Positions 38,927 through 46,874 of a DNA stretch of 64,000 nucleotides are shown piece by piece. The first letter of the stretch is position 1. Every line of letters starts with the position of its first letter. The stretch spans positions 1 through 64,000 of the forward strand of contig NZ_FNCY01000021.1 of NCBI RefSeq assembly GCF_900099695.1, given 5' to 3'. Under the pieces are notes generated by a model, which saw only the letters and a list, made by a program, of their open reading frames with translations, was not told the DNA's origin and searched no databases. The DNA is from Propionivibrio dicarboxylicus (GTDB lineage: Bacteria > Pseudomonadota > Gammaproteobacteria > Burkholderiales > Rhodocyclaceae). A program made the translations under genes and the position numbers.

Positions 38927-40995
38927 GCTGGCAAACATCGGGATTAATCTCGGTCGCTAACGGGTCGAAGAAGGTCTACGGCGTCGGAACCGTTTGGGTA
39001 TCAAGCGGAAAAGGGCGTTCCGGGGACGGGATCATCATGCCCAATGGGTTATTGATGGAAGTGGCGAGTTATGAGTCCAACACGGAATGCACCCTGGTCG
39101 AAAACTACCTCGGCGCCACAGCCAACAGCCAAGCATATAAGATTTTGCCACTCGGGCTGCTTCCATCCGAACTCGCCGATATGTTGACGAGCACACACGA
39201 AGACTATCGCGTGATGATCTTGCAGCTTCTCGACTGGGAGACTTCGACAGCGGACACGGTGCCAATCACCAACCCCGCGACAGGCGTGATCACCAACGTC
39301 AAGACGTTGACGAAGATACTGGCATCACTAACTGATGGCAGTGTTGATGCCGTGCTCAAGACGCTGACGACGAGCGGGGCCGTTTCTAGCGACACATTAA
39401 GCGTTGGGACGACTTCAACTGCTGCAAAAGTAGTGGTCAATTCTGGTGGGGCAACGAAAAACAATGTTGCGGCGATCTTTTCGCACGGTGGTTACTCAAG
39501 CTCTGACGGTGCGAGCACGGAAATTGTTCTCGGATCGTTGTCCGATGCATCGGGACAGGTCGTAAACACCGGCGCGCGGATCAAGTCGGTTGAAAATTAT
39601 TCGAGCGGATATGGTGTAGGCATTACGTTGCAATATCGCACAGCGGGGAACGTTTTAACTGACGGCATTGTGCTTAGCCAAGCAGGAAGCACCGGCTTTG
39701 GGGTTTCTCCGGGTGTTTGGAGCGGTGTAGTTAGTAAAGCTTTGGAATTACAGAATGGCTCTGCTATTGCAGCTCAGAGCAACGCCTTGAATTTGCATCT
39801 GCTCAGAAATGCATATTTCGACAATGGTTGGAAATATAAATCCGCAGCGCCTGCGGCAAGATTCGCATTGAACGACGACGCTGGTGCTGGGGGGTTTGCT
39901 TGGTTCTACGCCGAACCTGGAGCGCCCGGAGACACTATCAATTGGACGCAGTTAAAGGAACTCGACGCTAGCGGGAATGAGATTCTTGGAGCGAACAGCG
40001 GCCCTGGATCTCGTTTGCATGTGGTTGGCGCTAATACATCCACGCAGGTATTTGACGTTGTTACCTACAACGGCAGTTATGCGTTCTATTCTGCCGCCGG
40101 GAATGCGACATCTTCGTCAGGGGAATCATTTTCGTCGTCGATGCTTGGCGTTCGAAAGGATTCAACGACTTCAAGATCCATCAACGCAGCCGGCACAATC
40201 AACGCCAGCGGCGCTGACTACGCCGAATATGAGCGCAAGGCTGCGGCATATCTCGCCGTTCAATTTCTCAAGGGCGACATCGTCGGTTTCAATGCCGATG
40301 GAGAGCTGACGCCGAAGTTCTCGGAGTCCATCCGGTTCGGCGTGAAATCCACGAATCCGAACATCGTCGGCGGCGATACCTGGGGAAGTGAAGACAAGGT
40401 TGGCAAGCGTCCGGAGCCTCCGAGCTATACCGCTCCGGTCTATGAAGGCGCTCCGAATCCCGGCGACAAGCCGAGCGAGCCGGCGCTTGTTCTGCCGCCC
40501 GAGCCGCAGAGGCAAGAGGGTGAGGCAGACGACACGCTCGCGGTCCGCGTGGCGCAATGGCGGGAGTATTACGGGGCGCTGTCGGCAGCGTTCGATGAGG
40601 CGATGGCTGCCTATGCCGAAGTTTTGGCCAAGTGGGAGGAAGCCTTCGCTGCGTGGCAATCCGACGACGCCAAGTATCAGGGCAAGGTCATCGCCGCCCA
40701 GGCCGCGTATGACGCCGCTGTTGCGCAATACGAGGCCGACTTGCCGGTGTTCGAAGCGAAACTGGAAGCCGCACGCCAGCTCGTCGATCGCATTGCCTAC
40801 GCCGGGAAGGTGCCTTGCAATGTGATCGGCGCAAATCCGGGCGACTACATCATCGCGGCAGCCGGCGATGACGGCATGATCGTCGGCGTCGCGGTTTCGG
40901 AGATCGAGTCGTTCTCGCAGATGAAGCGCTGCGTCGGCGTTGTTAATCGAATCCTCGAAGATGGGCGCGCAGAGATTGCTGTGAGGGTTGCTTAA
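38923..40995 (+). CDS. Tail fibre with G2-type autoprotease domain
   Basis: The N-terminal 90 residues (SWQTSGLISVANGSKKVYGV) attach to the tail. The middle (residues 140-420) is a repetitive beta-rich shaft. The C-terminus starts with SINAAGTINASGADYAEYER, LKGDIVGFNADGELTPKFSE and FGVKSTNPNIVGGDTWG, the peptidase G2 intramolecular chaperone seen on tailspikes, which folds the trimer and cuts itself off. Between GDTWG and the final PCNVIGANPGDYIIAAAGDD, IVGVAV region lies a Pro-rich linker and a coiled coil (residues about 500-620). The shaft has lower GC than its neighbours. Confidence 0.8.
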   Translation: MSWQTSGLISVANGSKKVYGVGTVWVSSGKGRSGDGIIMPNGLLMEVASYESNTECTLVENYLGATANSQAYKILPLGLLPSELADMLTSTHEDYRVMILQLLDWETSTADTVPITNPATGVITNVKTLTKILASLTDGSVDAVLKTLTTSGAVSSDTLSVGTTSTAAKVVVNSGGATKNNVAAIFSHGGYSSSDGASTEIVLGSLSDASGQVVNTGARIKSVENYSSGYGVGITLQYRTAGNVLTDGIVLSQAGSTGFGVSPGVWSGVVSKALELQNGSAIAAQSNALNLHLLRNAYFDNGWKYKSAAPAARFALNDDAGAGGFAWFYAEPGAPGDTINWTQLKELDASGNEILGANSGPGSRLHVVGANTSTQVFDVVTYNGSYAFYSAAGNATSSSGESFSSSMLGVRKDSTTSRSINAAGTINASGADYAEYERKAAAYLAVQFLKGDIVGFNADGELTPKFSESIRFGVKSTNPNIVGGDTWGSEDKVGKRPEPPSYTAPVYEGAPNPGDKPSEPALVLPPEPQRQEGEADDTLAVRVAQWREYYGALSAAFDEAMAAYAEVLAKWEEAFAAWQSDDAKYQGKVIAAQAAYDAAVAQYEADLPVFEAKLEAARQLVDRIAYAGKVPCNVIGANPGDYIIAAAGDDGMIVGVAVSEIESFSQMKRCVGVVNRILEDGRAEIAVRVA

Positions 40996-41002
40996 GTAGA
41001 GG

Positions 41003-41120
41003 AGACGGTGCGACCACCAGGTGTGCGGGAACACGCCTGGTAGCCACCGCCCGCAGGTATGAGCTGCGTTTGGCCGAGGCACCGTGCTGTGCACACAGCG
41101 GGCTGAAGCCTAGCACAGAG
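41003..41120 (+). ncRNA. Folded leader RNA of the methylase gene
   Basis: About 118 bases with several compatible stems: GGTGC 41007-41011 with GCACC 41079-41083; CCAGGTGTG 41017-41025 with CACGCCTGG 41032-41040; CGCAG 41052-41056 with CTGCG 41064-41068; GCTGT 41086-41090 with ACAGC 41095-41099. The first hairpin loop GCGGG 41025-41029 can form a pseudoknot with CCCGC 41050-41054. No coding frame fits. Unassigned family; a cis-regulator of the methylase is the simplest reading. Confidence 0.55.
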
Positions 41121-41128
41121 ACGAAACC

Positions 41129-41932
41129 ATGCATATTACCAATCCGATCATTCCGTGGATCGGCGGCAAGCGCCGCTTGGCTGACCGGCTTTTTCCACTA
41201 TTTCCGCAGCATGAATGCTATGTGGAGGTGTTTTGTGGCGGCGCTGCGCTGTATTTTCTTCGGCAGGTGCCGGCGCCTGTTGAAGTGATCAACGACGTAA
41301 ACGGTGAACTGATCAACCTTTACCGTGTAGTGCAGAATCGCCTTGAGGAGTTCGTCCGGCAATTCAAATGGGCGCTTTCAAGCCGCCAGGTGTTCAAATG
41401 GCTCCAAGAGACGAAACCCGAGACGCTTACGGATATTCAACGAGCTGCAAGATTCTTCTATTTGCAGCATCACGCCTTTGCCGGAAAGGTTGCTGGTCAG
41501 ACTTTCGGTACCGCGACGACGTCACCATCAGTCAACTTGCTTCGGATCGAGGAGAACTTGTCTGCCGCGCATCTTCGCCTCGCCGGGGGAACGACGGTCG
41601 AGAACCTGCCCTGGGATGAATGCGTCAAGCGCTACGACCGAGAGCACACCTTTTTCTACATGGACCCTCCCTACTGGCAGACCGAGGGCTACGGCGTGCC
41701 CTTCGACTGGGGGCAGTATGAGGCACTGGCCAGCGCCATGAAGTCGATCAAGGGAAAGGCCATGCTTTCGATCAACGACCACCCGGAAATTAGGTCTTGT
41801 TTTGATGGGTTGGTCTTCCATGAGACGGGGATTAAATACAGTGTTTCAAACACTCATGGGGCGCCCAAAGAATCCGGCGAATTGGTGGTCACAAATTACG
41901 ATCCCAGCTCTACGGGGGGCGGGCTGTTTTAA
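41129..41932 (+). CDS. DNA adenine methylase (Dam/D12 class)
   Basis: A 267-residue N6-adenine methyltransferase of the D12 class: SAM site PIIPWIGGKRRLADRLFPLF, motif I YVEVFCGGAALYFLRQV, and catalytic DPPY in TFFYMDPPYWQTEGYG. It lies at the right end of the phage, the place of the mom DNA-modification gene in Mu, so it probably protects phage DNA from restriction. The ATG follows a 130-base folded leader. Confidence 0.92.
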   Translation: MHITNPIIPWIGGKRRLADRLFPLFPQHECYVEVFCGGAALYFLRQVPAPVEVINDVNGELINLYRVVQNRLEEFVRQFKWALSSRQVFKWLQETKPETLTDIQRAARFFYLQHHAFAGKVAGQTFGTATTSPSVNLLRIEENLSAAHLRLAGGTTVENLPWDECVKRYDREHTFFYMDPPYWQTEGYGVPFDWGQYEALASAMKSIKGKAMLSINDHPEIRSCFDGLVFHETGIKYSVSNTHGAPKESGELVVTNYDPSSTGGGLF

Positions 41933-41956
41933 CGCGGCTATTTCATCAAAACGCAT

Positions 41957-41974
41957 GTGCCAAAAGTCGCGCAA
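41957..41974 (-). repeat. Right prophage end repeat (inverted copy)
   Basis: GTGCCAAAAGTCGCGCAA is the inverted copy of the left-end box at 4854-4871 (16 of 18 equal). It lies 25 bases beyond the methylase stop. The actual phage terminus is probably further right, between 41990 and 42045, where GGCTACA appears twice (42028-42045). Confidence 0.6.
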
Positions 41975-42045
41975 AACTGTGCCATTACTCGCGCCGCGCT
42001 ACAATTGGAAGTACGTTGCGAAAAACGGCTACATAGTGGCTACAT

Positions 42046-42085
42046 GAAAGCCAAAAAGCAAAAGGCCAGTTCCGATGAACTGGCC
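42046..42085 (-). terminator. Terminator of the tRNA-Lys operon
   Basis: AGGCCAGTTC pairs with GAACTGGCCT over a CGAT loop (10 bp, perfect), and on the - strand the stem is followed by TTTGCTTTTT. It ends the tRNA transcript coming from the right. The prophage lies directly beyond it. Confidence 0.9.
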
Positions 42086-42102
42086 TAAGTGCTTGATAAT
42101 CC

Positions 42103-42179
42103 GTGGTAGGGCGTGAGGGGATCGAACCTTCGACAAACGGATTAAGAGTCCGCTGCTCTACCAACTGAGCTAACGCCCC
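42103..42179 (-). tRNA. tRNA-Lys (anticodon CTT)
   Basis: Complete cloverleaf: acceptor GGGGCGT with ACGCCCT, D-arm AGCTCAGTTGGTAGAGC, anticodon loop CTCTTAA, T-arm with GGTTCGATCCC, and encoded CCA. Anticodon CTT reads AAG codons. Confidence 0.95.
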
Positions 42180-42217
42180 ATACCGAAACAGCATTTTACT
42201 ACAAAACATCTGCTTTC

Positions 42218-42293
42218 TGGTAGGTCGGGGGAGATTCGAACTCCCGACCAACGGATTAAAAGTCCGCTGCTCTACCGACTGAGCTACCGACCC
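42218..42293 (-). tRNA. tRNA-Lys (anticodon TTT)
   Basis: Complete cloverleaf: acceptor GGGTCGG with CCGACCT, D-arm AGCTCAGTCGGTAGAGC, anticodon loop CTTTTAA, T-arm with GAGTTCGAATCTC, encoded CCA. Anticodon TTT. It lies upstream of tRNA-Lys(CTT) in the same transcript, 38 bases apart. Confidence 0.95.
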
Positions 42294-42353
42294 GCAAAAA
42301 CAGAACGGCGAATTATAGAGAAGGTACCGTACGCTGTCAACGCCGCTCAGCAA

Positions 42354-43055
42354 TCAATCCTGATAGACAGTGGGATCAGTCACTCCCGCGGCGGCAAAAC
42401 CCTCCTGCCGCAACCGACATGCGTCGCAAAGACCGCAAGCCCTTCCGCCCTCGTCCGCCTGATAACACGAAATCGTCATACCATAGTCGACGCCAAGCGA
42501 AACGCCCCGACGAATGATGTCGGCCTTGGAAAGGCTGATCAGCGGCGCATGAATCGTCAGTCTGGCACCCTCCACCGCAGCCTTGGTCGCGAGATTGGCC
42601 ATCGCCTGGAATGACGCAATGAATTCAGGCCGACAATCCGGATACCCGGAATAATCGACTGCATTGACACCGACATAAATATCGCGGCTGCCCAACACCT
42701 CAGCCCAGGCAAGCGCCAGCGAGAGCATGATGGTATTGCGCGCCGGCACGTAGGTGACCGGAATACCGGAACCAACGCCTTCCGTCGGCACGGCGATATG
42801 CTCGTCCGTCAACGCCGAACCGCCAAAGGCCGCGAGATCCAGCTTCATGACGCGGTGCTCACGCGCACCCAAACTGCTTGCCAACTTCTTTGCCGCGTTC
42901 AATTCGGCACCGTGTCGCTGACCATAATCCAGCGACAGGCAATAGCACGCATGCCCTCTGTCACGCGCGATCGCCAAAGTGGTGGCCGAATCGAGACCGC
43001 CGGAGAGCAGCACTACAGCCGGCGCTCCCGGTGGAGAAGATAATTCCATTGCCAT
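42354..43055 (-). CDS. queC: 7-cyano-7-deazaguanine synthase QueC
   Basis: Converts CDG to preQ0 in queuosine synthesis, using ATP and ammonia, in the cytoplasm. The 233-residue protein has the ATP-pyrophosphatase loop [20 protein letters not shown], the [18 protein letters not shown] segment and the C-terminal zinc site [20 protein letters not shown]. The ATG shares bases with the stop of the PilZ gene. queE lies two genes upstream, so the queuosine pathway is partly clustered here. Confidence 0.95.
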   Translation of the reverse strand: MAMELSSPPGAPAVVLLSGGLDSATTLAIARDRGHACYCLSLDYGQRHGAELNAAKKLASSLGAREHRVMKLDLAAFGGSALTDEHIAVPTEGVGSGIPVTYVPARNTIMLSLALAWAEVLGSRDIYVGVNAVDYSGYPDCRPEFIASFQAMANLATKAAVEGARLTIHAPLISLSKADIIRRGVSLGVDYGMTISCYQADEGGRACGLCDACRLRQEGFAAAGVTDPTVYQD

Positions 43056-43477
43056 TAGTTCTTTTCGCTTTCGATGCTTTCCGGATCTTCCGGGTTTTCG
43101 CTCTCCGGATCCGTCTCCACAATCAACGAAGACAGTTCCCGGTCGAGCAACTCTGGGTCGCCCAGATTGAGTTCGACGAGGCGACGCAGATGCGTCACAC
43201 TATCCAGATCGATTGCCGCACACCGCAGACCGGCATAGCGCCCTTCGACATGCGCCGACTCGACATCCATGCTGATGCGCATATCAGAGTCATCGCCAAG
43301 ACGAACGTGCAACTTTCCGGTTTCACCTTCCGCCATCGTCGTTCCCGCCGGAAGCCTGACCAGCGCACCCTTCAGGGACAAATCGATCACCACCGTATCA
43401 AGCGCACGGAGCGGAAGCACCAGCCTTGCTATCGAATGAAACGCCACGCGGGAATACTGACGCCGATCATCGTTCAT
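43055..43477 (-). CDS. PilZ-domain protein
   Basis: A 140-residue protein with a PilZ domain: [17 protein letters not shown] (RxxxR c-di-GMP motif in a DDRRQYSRV form) and then [14 protein letters not shown] (the D/N-x-S-x-x-G motif). It should bind cyclic di-GMP. The last 35 residues are acidic and disordered ([20 protein letters not shown]). It sits between queE and queC and probably shares their transcript without a functional link. Confidence 0.85.
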   Translation of the reverse strand: MNDDRRQYSRVAFHSIARLVLPLRALDTVVIDLSLKGALVRLPAGTTMAEGETGKLHVRLGDDSDMRISMDVESAHVEGRYAGLRCAAIDLDSVTHLRRLVELNLGDPELLDRELSSLIVETDPESENPEDPESIESEKN

Positions 43478-43491
43478 AGTCGTCTCCTTGG

Positions 43492-44151
43492 CTATTTACC
43501 CTGCATGTTACCCCAAAGCAACTTGTGTAGTTGCAACTGGAAGCGAACAGGCAGACGATCCGCCAGCACCCATTCCGCCAGCATCTGAGGGCCGATGGCC
43601 CCCTGAACTGGAGAGATGAGCAAGGGACAAACCCCTTCGAGCCGATTATCCCGAATGACTTGCCGGGTCCATTCATAGTCCTGACGATCGGCAACGACAA
43701 ATTTGATTTCATCGGCCGCCGTCAGGCAGGCCAGATTCGCCCAGAGATTCTTCTCCGTCTCCCCCGAGGAGGGCGCCTTCAGGTCGACGATGCGGGACAC
43801 CCGCGAATCGACGGCGCTGACATCAAGCGCCCCGGAAGTTTCCAGCGATACGTCATAGCCGGCATCGCACAGTGCCGTCAGCAGTACAAGACACGCTGTC
43901 TGCGCCAGCGGCTCTCCGCCGGTTACGCACACATGGCGCGTGCCAAACTCGGCGACACGATGAAGAATCGCGTCAAGCGACATCCGCGCACCGCCGGTAA
44001 AGGCATGCGTGGTATCGCACCAACTGCAGCGCAACGGACATCCGGTCAGACGGACGAATACCGTCGGCAAGCCGATGCGGCTTGCCTCGCCCTGCAGCGA
44101 ATAAAAAATCTCGCTGACCCGCAGGGTCAGCGATTCATCACGAGCAACCAC
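43492..44151 (-). CDS. queE: 7-carboxy-7-deazaguanine synthase QueE
   Basis: Radical SAM enzyme that makes CDG from CPH4. The cluster motif CPLRCSWCDTTHAFTGG (Cx3Cx2C) and the CVTGGEPLAQ loop are clear. Length is about 219 aa from the GTG at 44151, which is just beyond the cpoB stop; the frame is open further upstream, but that part overlaps cpoB and is a shadow. The SEIFYSLQGEASRIGLPTVF start region is as in other QueE proteins. It acts with queC. Confidence 0.92.
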   Translation of the reverse strand: MVARDESLTLRVSEIFYSLQGEASRIGLPTVFVRLTGCPLRCSWCDTTHAFTGGARMSLDAILHRVAEFGTRHVCVTGGEPLAQTACLVLLTALCDAGYDVSLETSGALDVSAVDSRVSRIVDLKAPSSGETEKNLWANLACLTAADEIKFVVADRQDYEWTRQVIRDNRLEGVCPLLISPVQGAIGPQMLAEWVLADRLPVRFQLQLHKLLWGNMQGK

Positions 44152-44155
44152 CGGA

Positions 44156-44938
44156 CTACTTCTTGATCCGCTGCTTGGCCGTCGCGGCTGCCGAACTGCC
44201 GGGGTACTTGGCCAGAATGCTCTCGTACGTCGCCTTGGCTCCCTTGGCGTCGCCGATGTCATGCTGACAGGTGGCAACGCCGATCAGCGAATCGGACGCC
44301 TTGGCGTGCTGCGGCCATTTCGCGACCACCACCCGGTACGCATCGATCGACTTCTTGCAATCACGCAAGGTGTAATAGGCGTTGCCGAGCCAGTACTGCG
44401 CATTCGGCGCCAAAGTGCTGTCGGGATAATTACGGCCGAAGGATTCGAATGCCGCCGCCGCTTCCTTGATACGGTTGGCCTTGAAGAAATTCAGCGCCGC
44501 CTCGTAGTCGCGGGACTCCGCCGCAGGGTCCACAACCTTCTTGACCGGTTCCGCTGGCTTGGCCTCATCCGCCGGCTTTCCTTCGCCCCCGTCGGCAGCA
44601 GCGGGCTGCGTTTCCAGCTTGCGCAGCCGCCCGTCGAGATCGATGTAAAAGTCCTGCTGCCGCTTCTTGGCCGATTCGAGTTCGAAGGTCAGCGTTTCGA
44701 CCTGACCGCGCAGACGCGCGTTTTCTTCCCGCAAGGACTGGATCTGGTTAACCAGATCGAATTGCCCTTTGGTCAGCGTATCCAGGCGCTCATTGGTCTG
44801 AGCCGACAGATCGCGGACCTGCCGACGCGCCTCGTCGTCATCGAACACTCCCGCGCGCGCCGGCTGGAGGCCGGAGAGCACGAGCAGCACAGCCAACGCG
44901 GGGAGCGCAGGCAGGTAACGCGAACGGCGCGTCGTCAT
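44156..44938 (-). CDS. cpoB: Cell division coordinator CpoB (YbgF)
   Basis: A periplasmic protein that links peptidoglycan synthesis to outer-membrane constriction by the Tol-Pal system. Signal peptide RYLPALPALAVLLVLSGLQP ARA; an N-terminal coiled coil (LDTLTKGQFDLVNQIQSLRE, RGQVETLTFELESAKKR) for TolA binding and trimerisation; a Pro/Ala/Lys linker; and C-terminal tetratricopeptide repeats (YEAALNFFKANRIKEAAAAF, PNAQYWLGNAYYTLRDCKKS). ATG 44938 lies directly after the pal stop. Last gene of the tol-pal cluster. Confidence 0.93.
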   Translation of the reverse strand: MTTRRSRYLPALPALAVLLVLSGLQPARAGVFDDDEARRQVRDLSAQTNERLDTLTKGQFDLVNQIQSLREENARLRGQVETLTFELESAKKRQQDFYIDLDGRLRKLETQPAAADGGEGKPADEAKPAEPVKKVVDPAAESRDYEAALNFFKANRIKEAAAAFESFGRNYPDSTLAPNAQYWLGNAYYTLRDCKKSIDAYRVVVAKWPQHAKASDSLIGVATCQHDIGDAKGAKATYESILAKYPGSSAAATAKQRIKK

Positions 44939-44939
44939 G

Positions 44940-45464
44940 TCAGAACTCGCCGCTGTAGAGCATGTCGCCGCGACGGTTTTCCGACCACGCCGCTTCGTCA
45001 TGACCTTCGTTCTTCGGCTTTTCTTCGCCCAGGCTGACGGACTCGACCTGGTCTTCACGCGCGCCAAGCACGGTCAGCATCTTCTTGACCGCATCGGAAC
45101 GCTTCTGGCCGAGCGCCAGGTTGTATTCGCGGCTGCCGCGCTCGTCGGTATTGCCCTGAATCAGCATCTTGAACTGACGGTTGTTCGAGAGGAACTTGGC
45201 ATGAGCGGCGACGAGATCCTTGTACTCGCCCTTGACTTCGTAGCTGTCATAGTCGAAGTAGATGCTGCGCTTGGACAGGATGCTCTTCGGGTCGGTCAGT
45301 TCGCGCGGCAGCTTCGCGCTGTCGATGTTGCCCGCATTCACGGTTGCCACGCTGCTGCCGCCACGGGTTTCCACCGGCGCTGCACCTTGCTCGGGACCGC
45401 TCGGGGTCGAGCTGCAACCGGCAATGAGAAGGGCAACCAGGGCGGGTATGGCGAGTTGTTTCAT
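44940..45464 (-). CDS. pal: Peptidoglycan-associated lipoprotein Pal
   Basis: Outer-membrane lipoprotein that binds peptidoglycan. Signal and lipobox: LAIPALVALLIAGCSSTPSG. The OmpA-type domain is complete: SIYFDYDSYEVKGEYKDLVA, IQGNTDERGSREYNLALGQK, RSDAVKKMLTVLGAREDQVE. 174 aa is the normal length. An AGGAGAC box precedes the ATG. Confidence 0.96.
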   Translation of the reverse strand: MKQLAIPALVALLIAGCSSTPSGPEQGAAPVETRGGSSVATVNAGNIDSAKLPRELTDPKSILSKRSIYFDYDSYEVKGEYKDLVAAHAKFLSNNRQFKMLIQGNTDERGSREYNLALGQKRSDAVKKMLTVLGAREDQVESVSLGEEKPKNEGHDEAAWSENRRGDMLYSGEF

Positions 45465-45500
45465 TTAAAGTCTCCTGCGTCAGAAAATCAGTTGGTCAAA

Positions 45501-46793
45501 CTACTTGATATATGGCCCCCAGGCCGGCTCGCGAACATCGCCTGCAGAAATCGTCAGGCGCTGCTTGATGCGTCCATCGATCGACACGGCCGACAACACA
45601 CCGCGTCCGCCGAGTTCGGTGGCAATCAGGATCATGCGGCCGTTCGGCGCGAAGGACGGCGATTCGTCCTTGTGCGAATCGGTCAGCACTTGTACCTGAC
45701 GGCTGGCAAGATCCATGACTGCCAACCTGAAAGCGCCGTCGCGGCGCGTGATGAAGGCCAACGATTTGCCATCCGGTGAAATCCGCGGCGTCACGTTGTA
45801 AGAGCCTTCGAAGGTCACCCGCTGCGCATCGCCGCCGCCCAGGCTCGAACGATAGATCTGCGGGCTGCCGCCGCGATCGGAAGTGAAATACAGCGACTCA
45901 CCATCCGGCGAGAAGGCCGGCTCGGTGTTGATGCCACTGCCATAGCTGACGCGCTGCACCCCTGAGCCGTCGGCATTGACCATGAAGATCTGCGAGCCCC
46001 CGTCCTTGGACAGGACCACCGCCAGGCGCCGCCCGTCCGGCGACCACGCCGGTGCGGAATTGGAGCCCTTGAAATTGGCCACGACATTGCGCTGACCGCT
46101 GGCCAGCGAATGCACATAGACAACCGGCTTTTTGTTTTCAAAGGAGACATACGCGATGCGGGCGCCATCGGGCGACCACACCGGCGAAATGATCGGTTCG
46201 CGCGAACGCAAGGCGACCTGCTCGTTCTGACCGTCGGCGTCGGCGACAAACAATTCGTAACGCGCCGCCCCACTCCTGACGACATAGGCAATCCGCGTGG
46301 CAAAGACGCCGGGCTCGCCGATCAGCTTTTCGTAGATCACGTCGGCGATCCGGTGCCCGGCCGCCCGCAACATCGGCGCCGAGGTCACGAACGCGGCACC
46401 GGCCAGCGGAATCTGCTTGTTGATATCGTAAAGGCGGAATCTCGCCTCCTGACGGCCATCGGCGCTACGCCCCAGACTACCGGCCGAAATCGCATCGGCG
46501 CCGCGGTTTTTCCAGTCGGAGAACACCGGCGGCGTCGATTCGTTCATCGCGACACTGCCCGTGTCGATCAGGCGGAAGAGGCCACTCCGTTCGAGGTCAC
46601 CGCGCACGACGCTGGTCAGCGCCCGCGACAGGCCGGCATCGCCGCCAAAATCGGCAATCGCCACGGGGATCCGGTTGGCGCCGGCACCGGTTATTTCGAT
46701 CGATAGCTCAGCCACCGCCGAAAGCTGGAAAATAGCCAGGGCAGCACCGAGCAGCAGGCTCGAGGCGCGCAAACGGGACAGGATTCTGGGCAT
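45501..46793 (-). CDS. tolB: Tol-Pal system protein TolB
   Basis: Periplasmic beta-propeller protein, 430 aa. A signal peptide ([20 protein letters not shown]) is followed by the TolB N-domain ([20 protein letters not shown]) and repeated WSPDGxxIAYVS / [16 protein letters not shown] blades. It shuttles between TolA and Pal. An 81-base gap separates it from tolA. Confidence 0.95.
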   Translation of the reverse strand: MPRILSRLRASSLLLGAALAIFQLSAVAELSIEITGAGANRIPVAIADFGGDAGLSRALTSVVRGDLERSGLFRLIDTGSVAMNESTPPVFSDWKNRGADAISAGSLGRSADGRQEARFRLYDINKQIPLAGAAFVTSAPMLRAAGHRIADVIYEKLIGEPGVFATRIAYVVRSGAARYELFVADADGQNEQVALRSREPIISPVWSPDGARIAYVSFENKKPVVYVHSLASGQRNVVANFKGSNSAPAWSPDGRRLAVVLSKDGGSQIFMVNADGSGVQRVSYGSGINTEPAFSPDGESLYFTSDRGGSPQIYRSSLGGGDAQRVTFEGSYNVTPRISPDGKSLAFITRRDGAFRLAVMDLASRQVQVLTDSHKDESPSFAPNGRMILIATELGGRGVLSAVSIDGRIKQRLTISAGDVREPAWGPYIK

Positions 46794-46874
46794 GATGCTC
46801 GGACGAAAAAAAAGATGGAGGATTATATCGCTTTGGCGCGCGAAGCGCTTGTAACGAAAGATGTTTTTAGGAGA

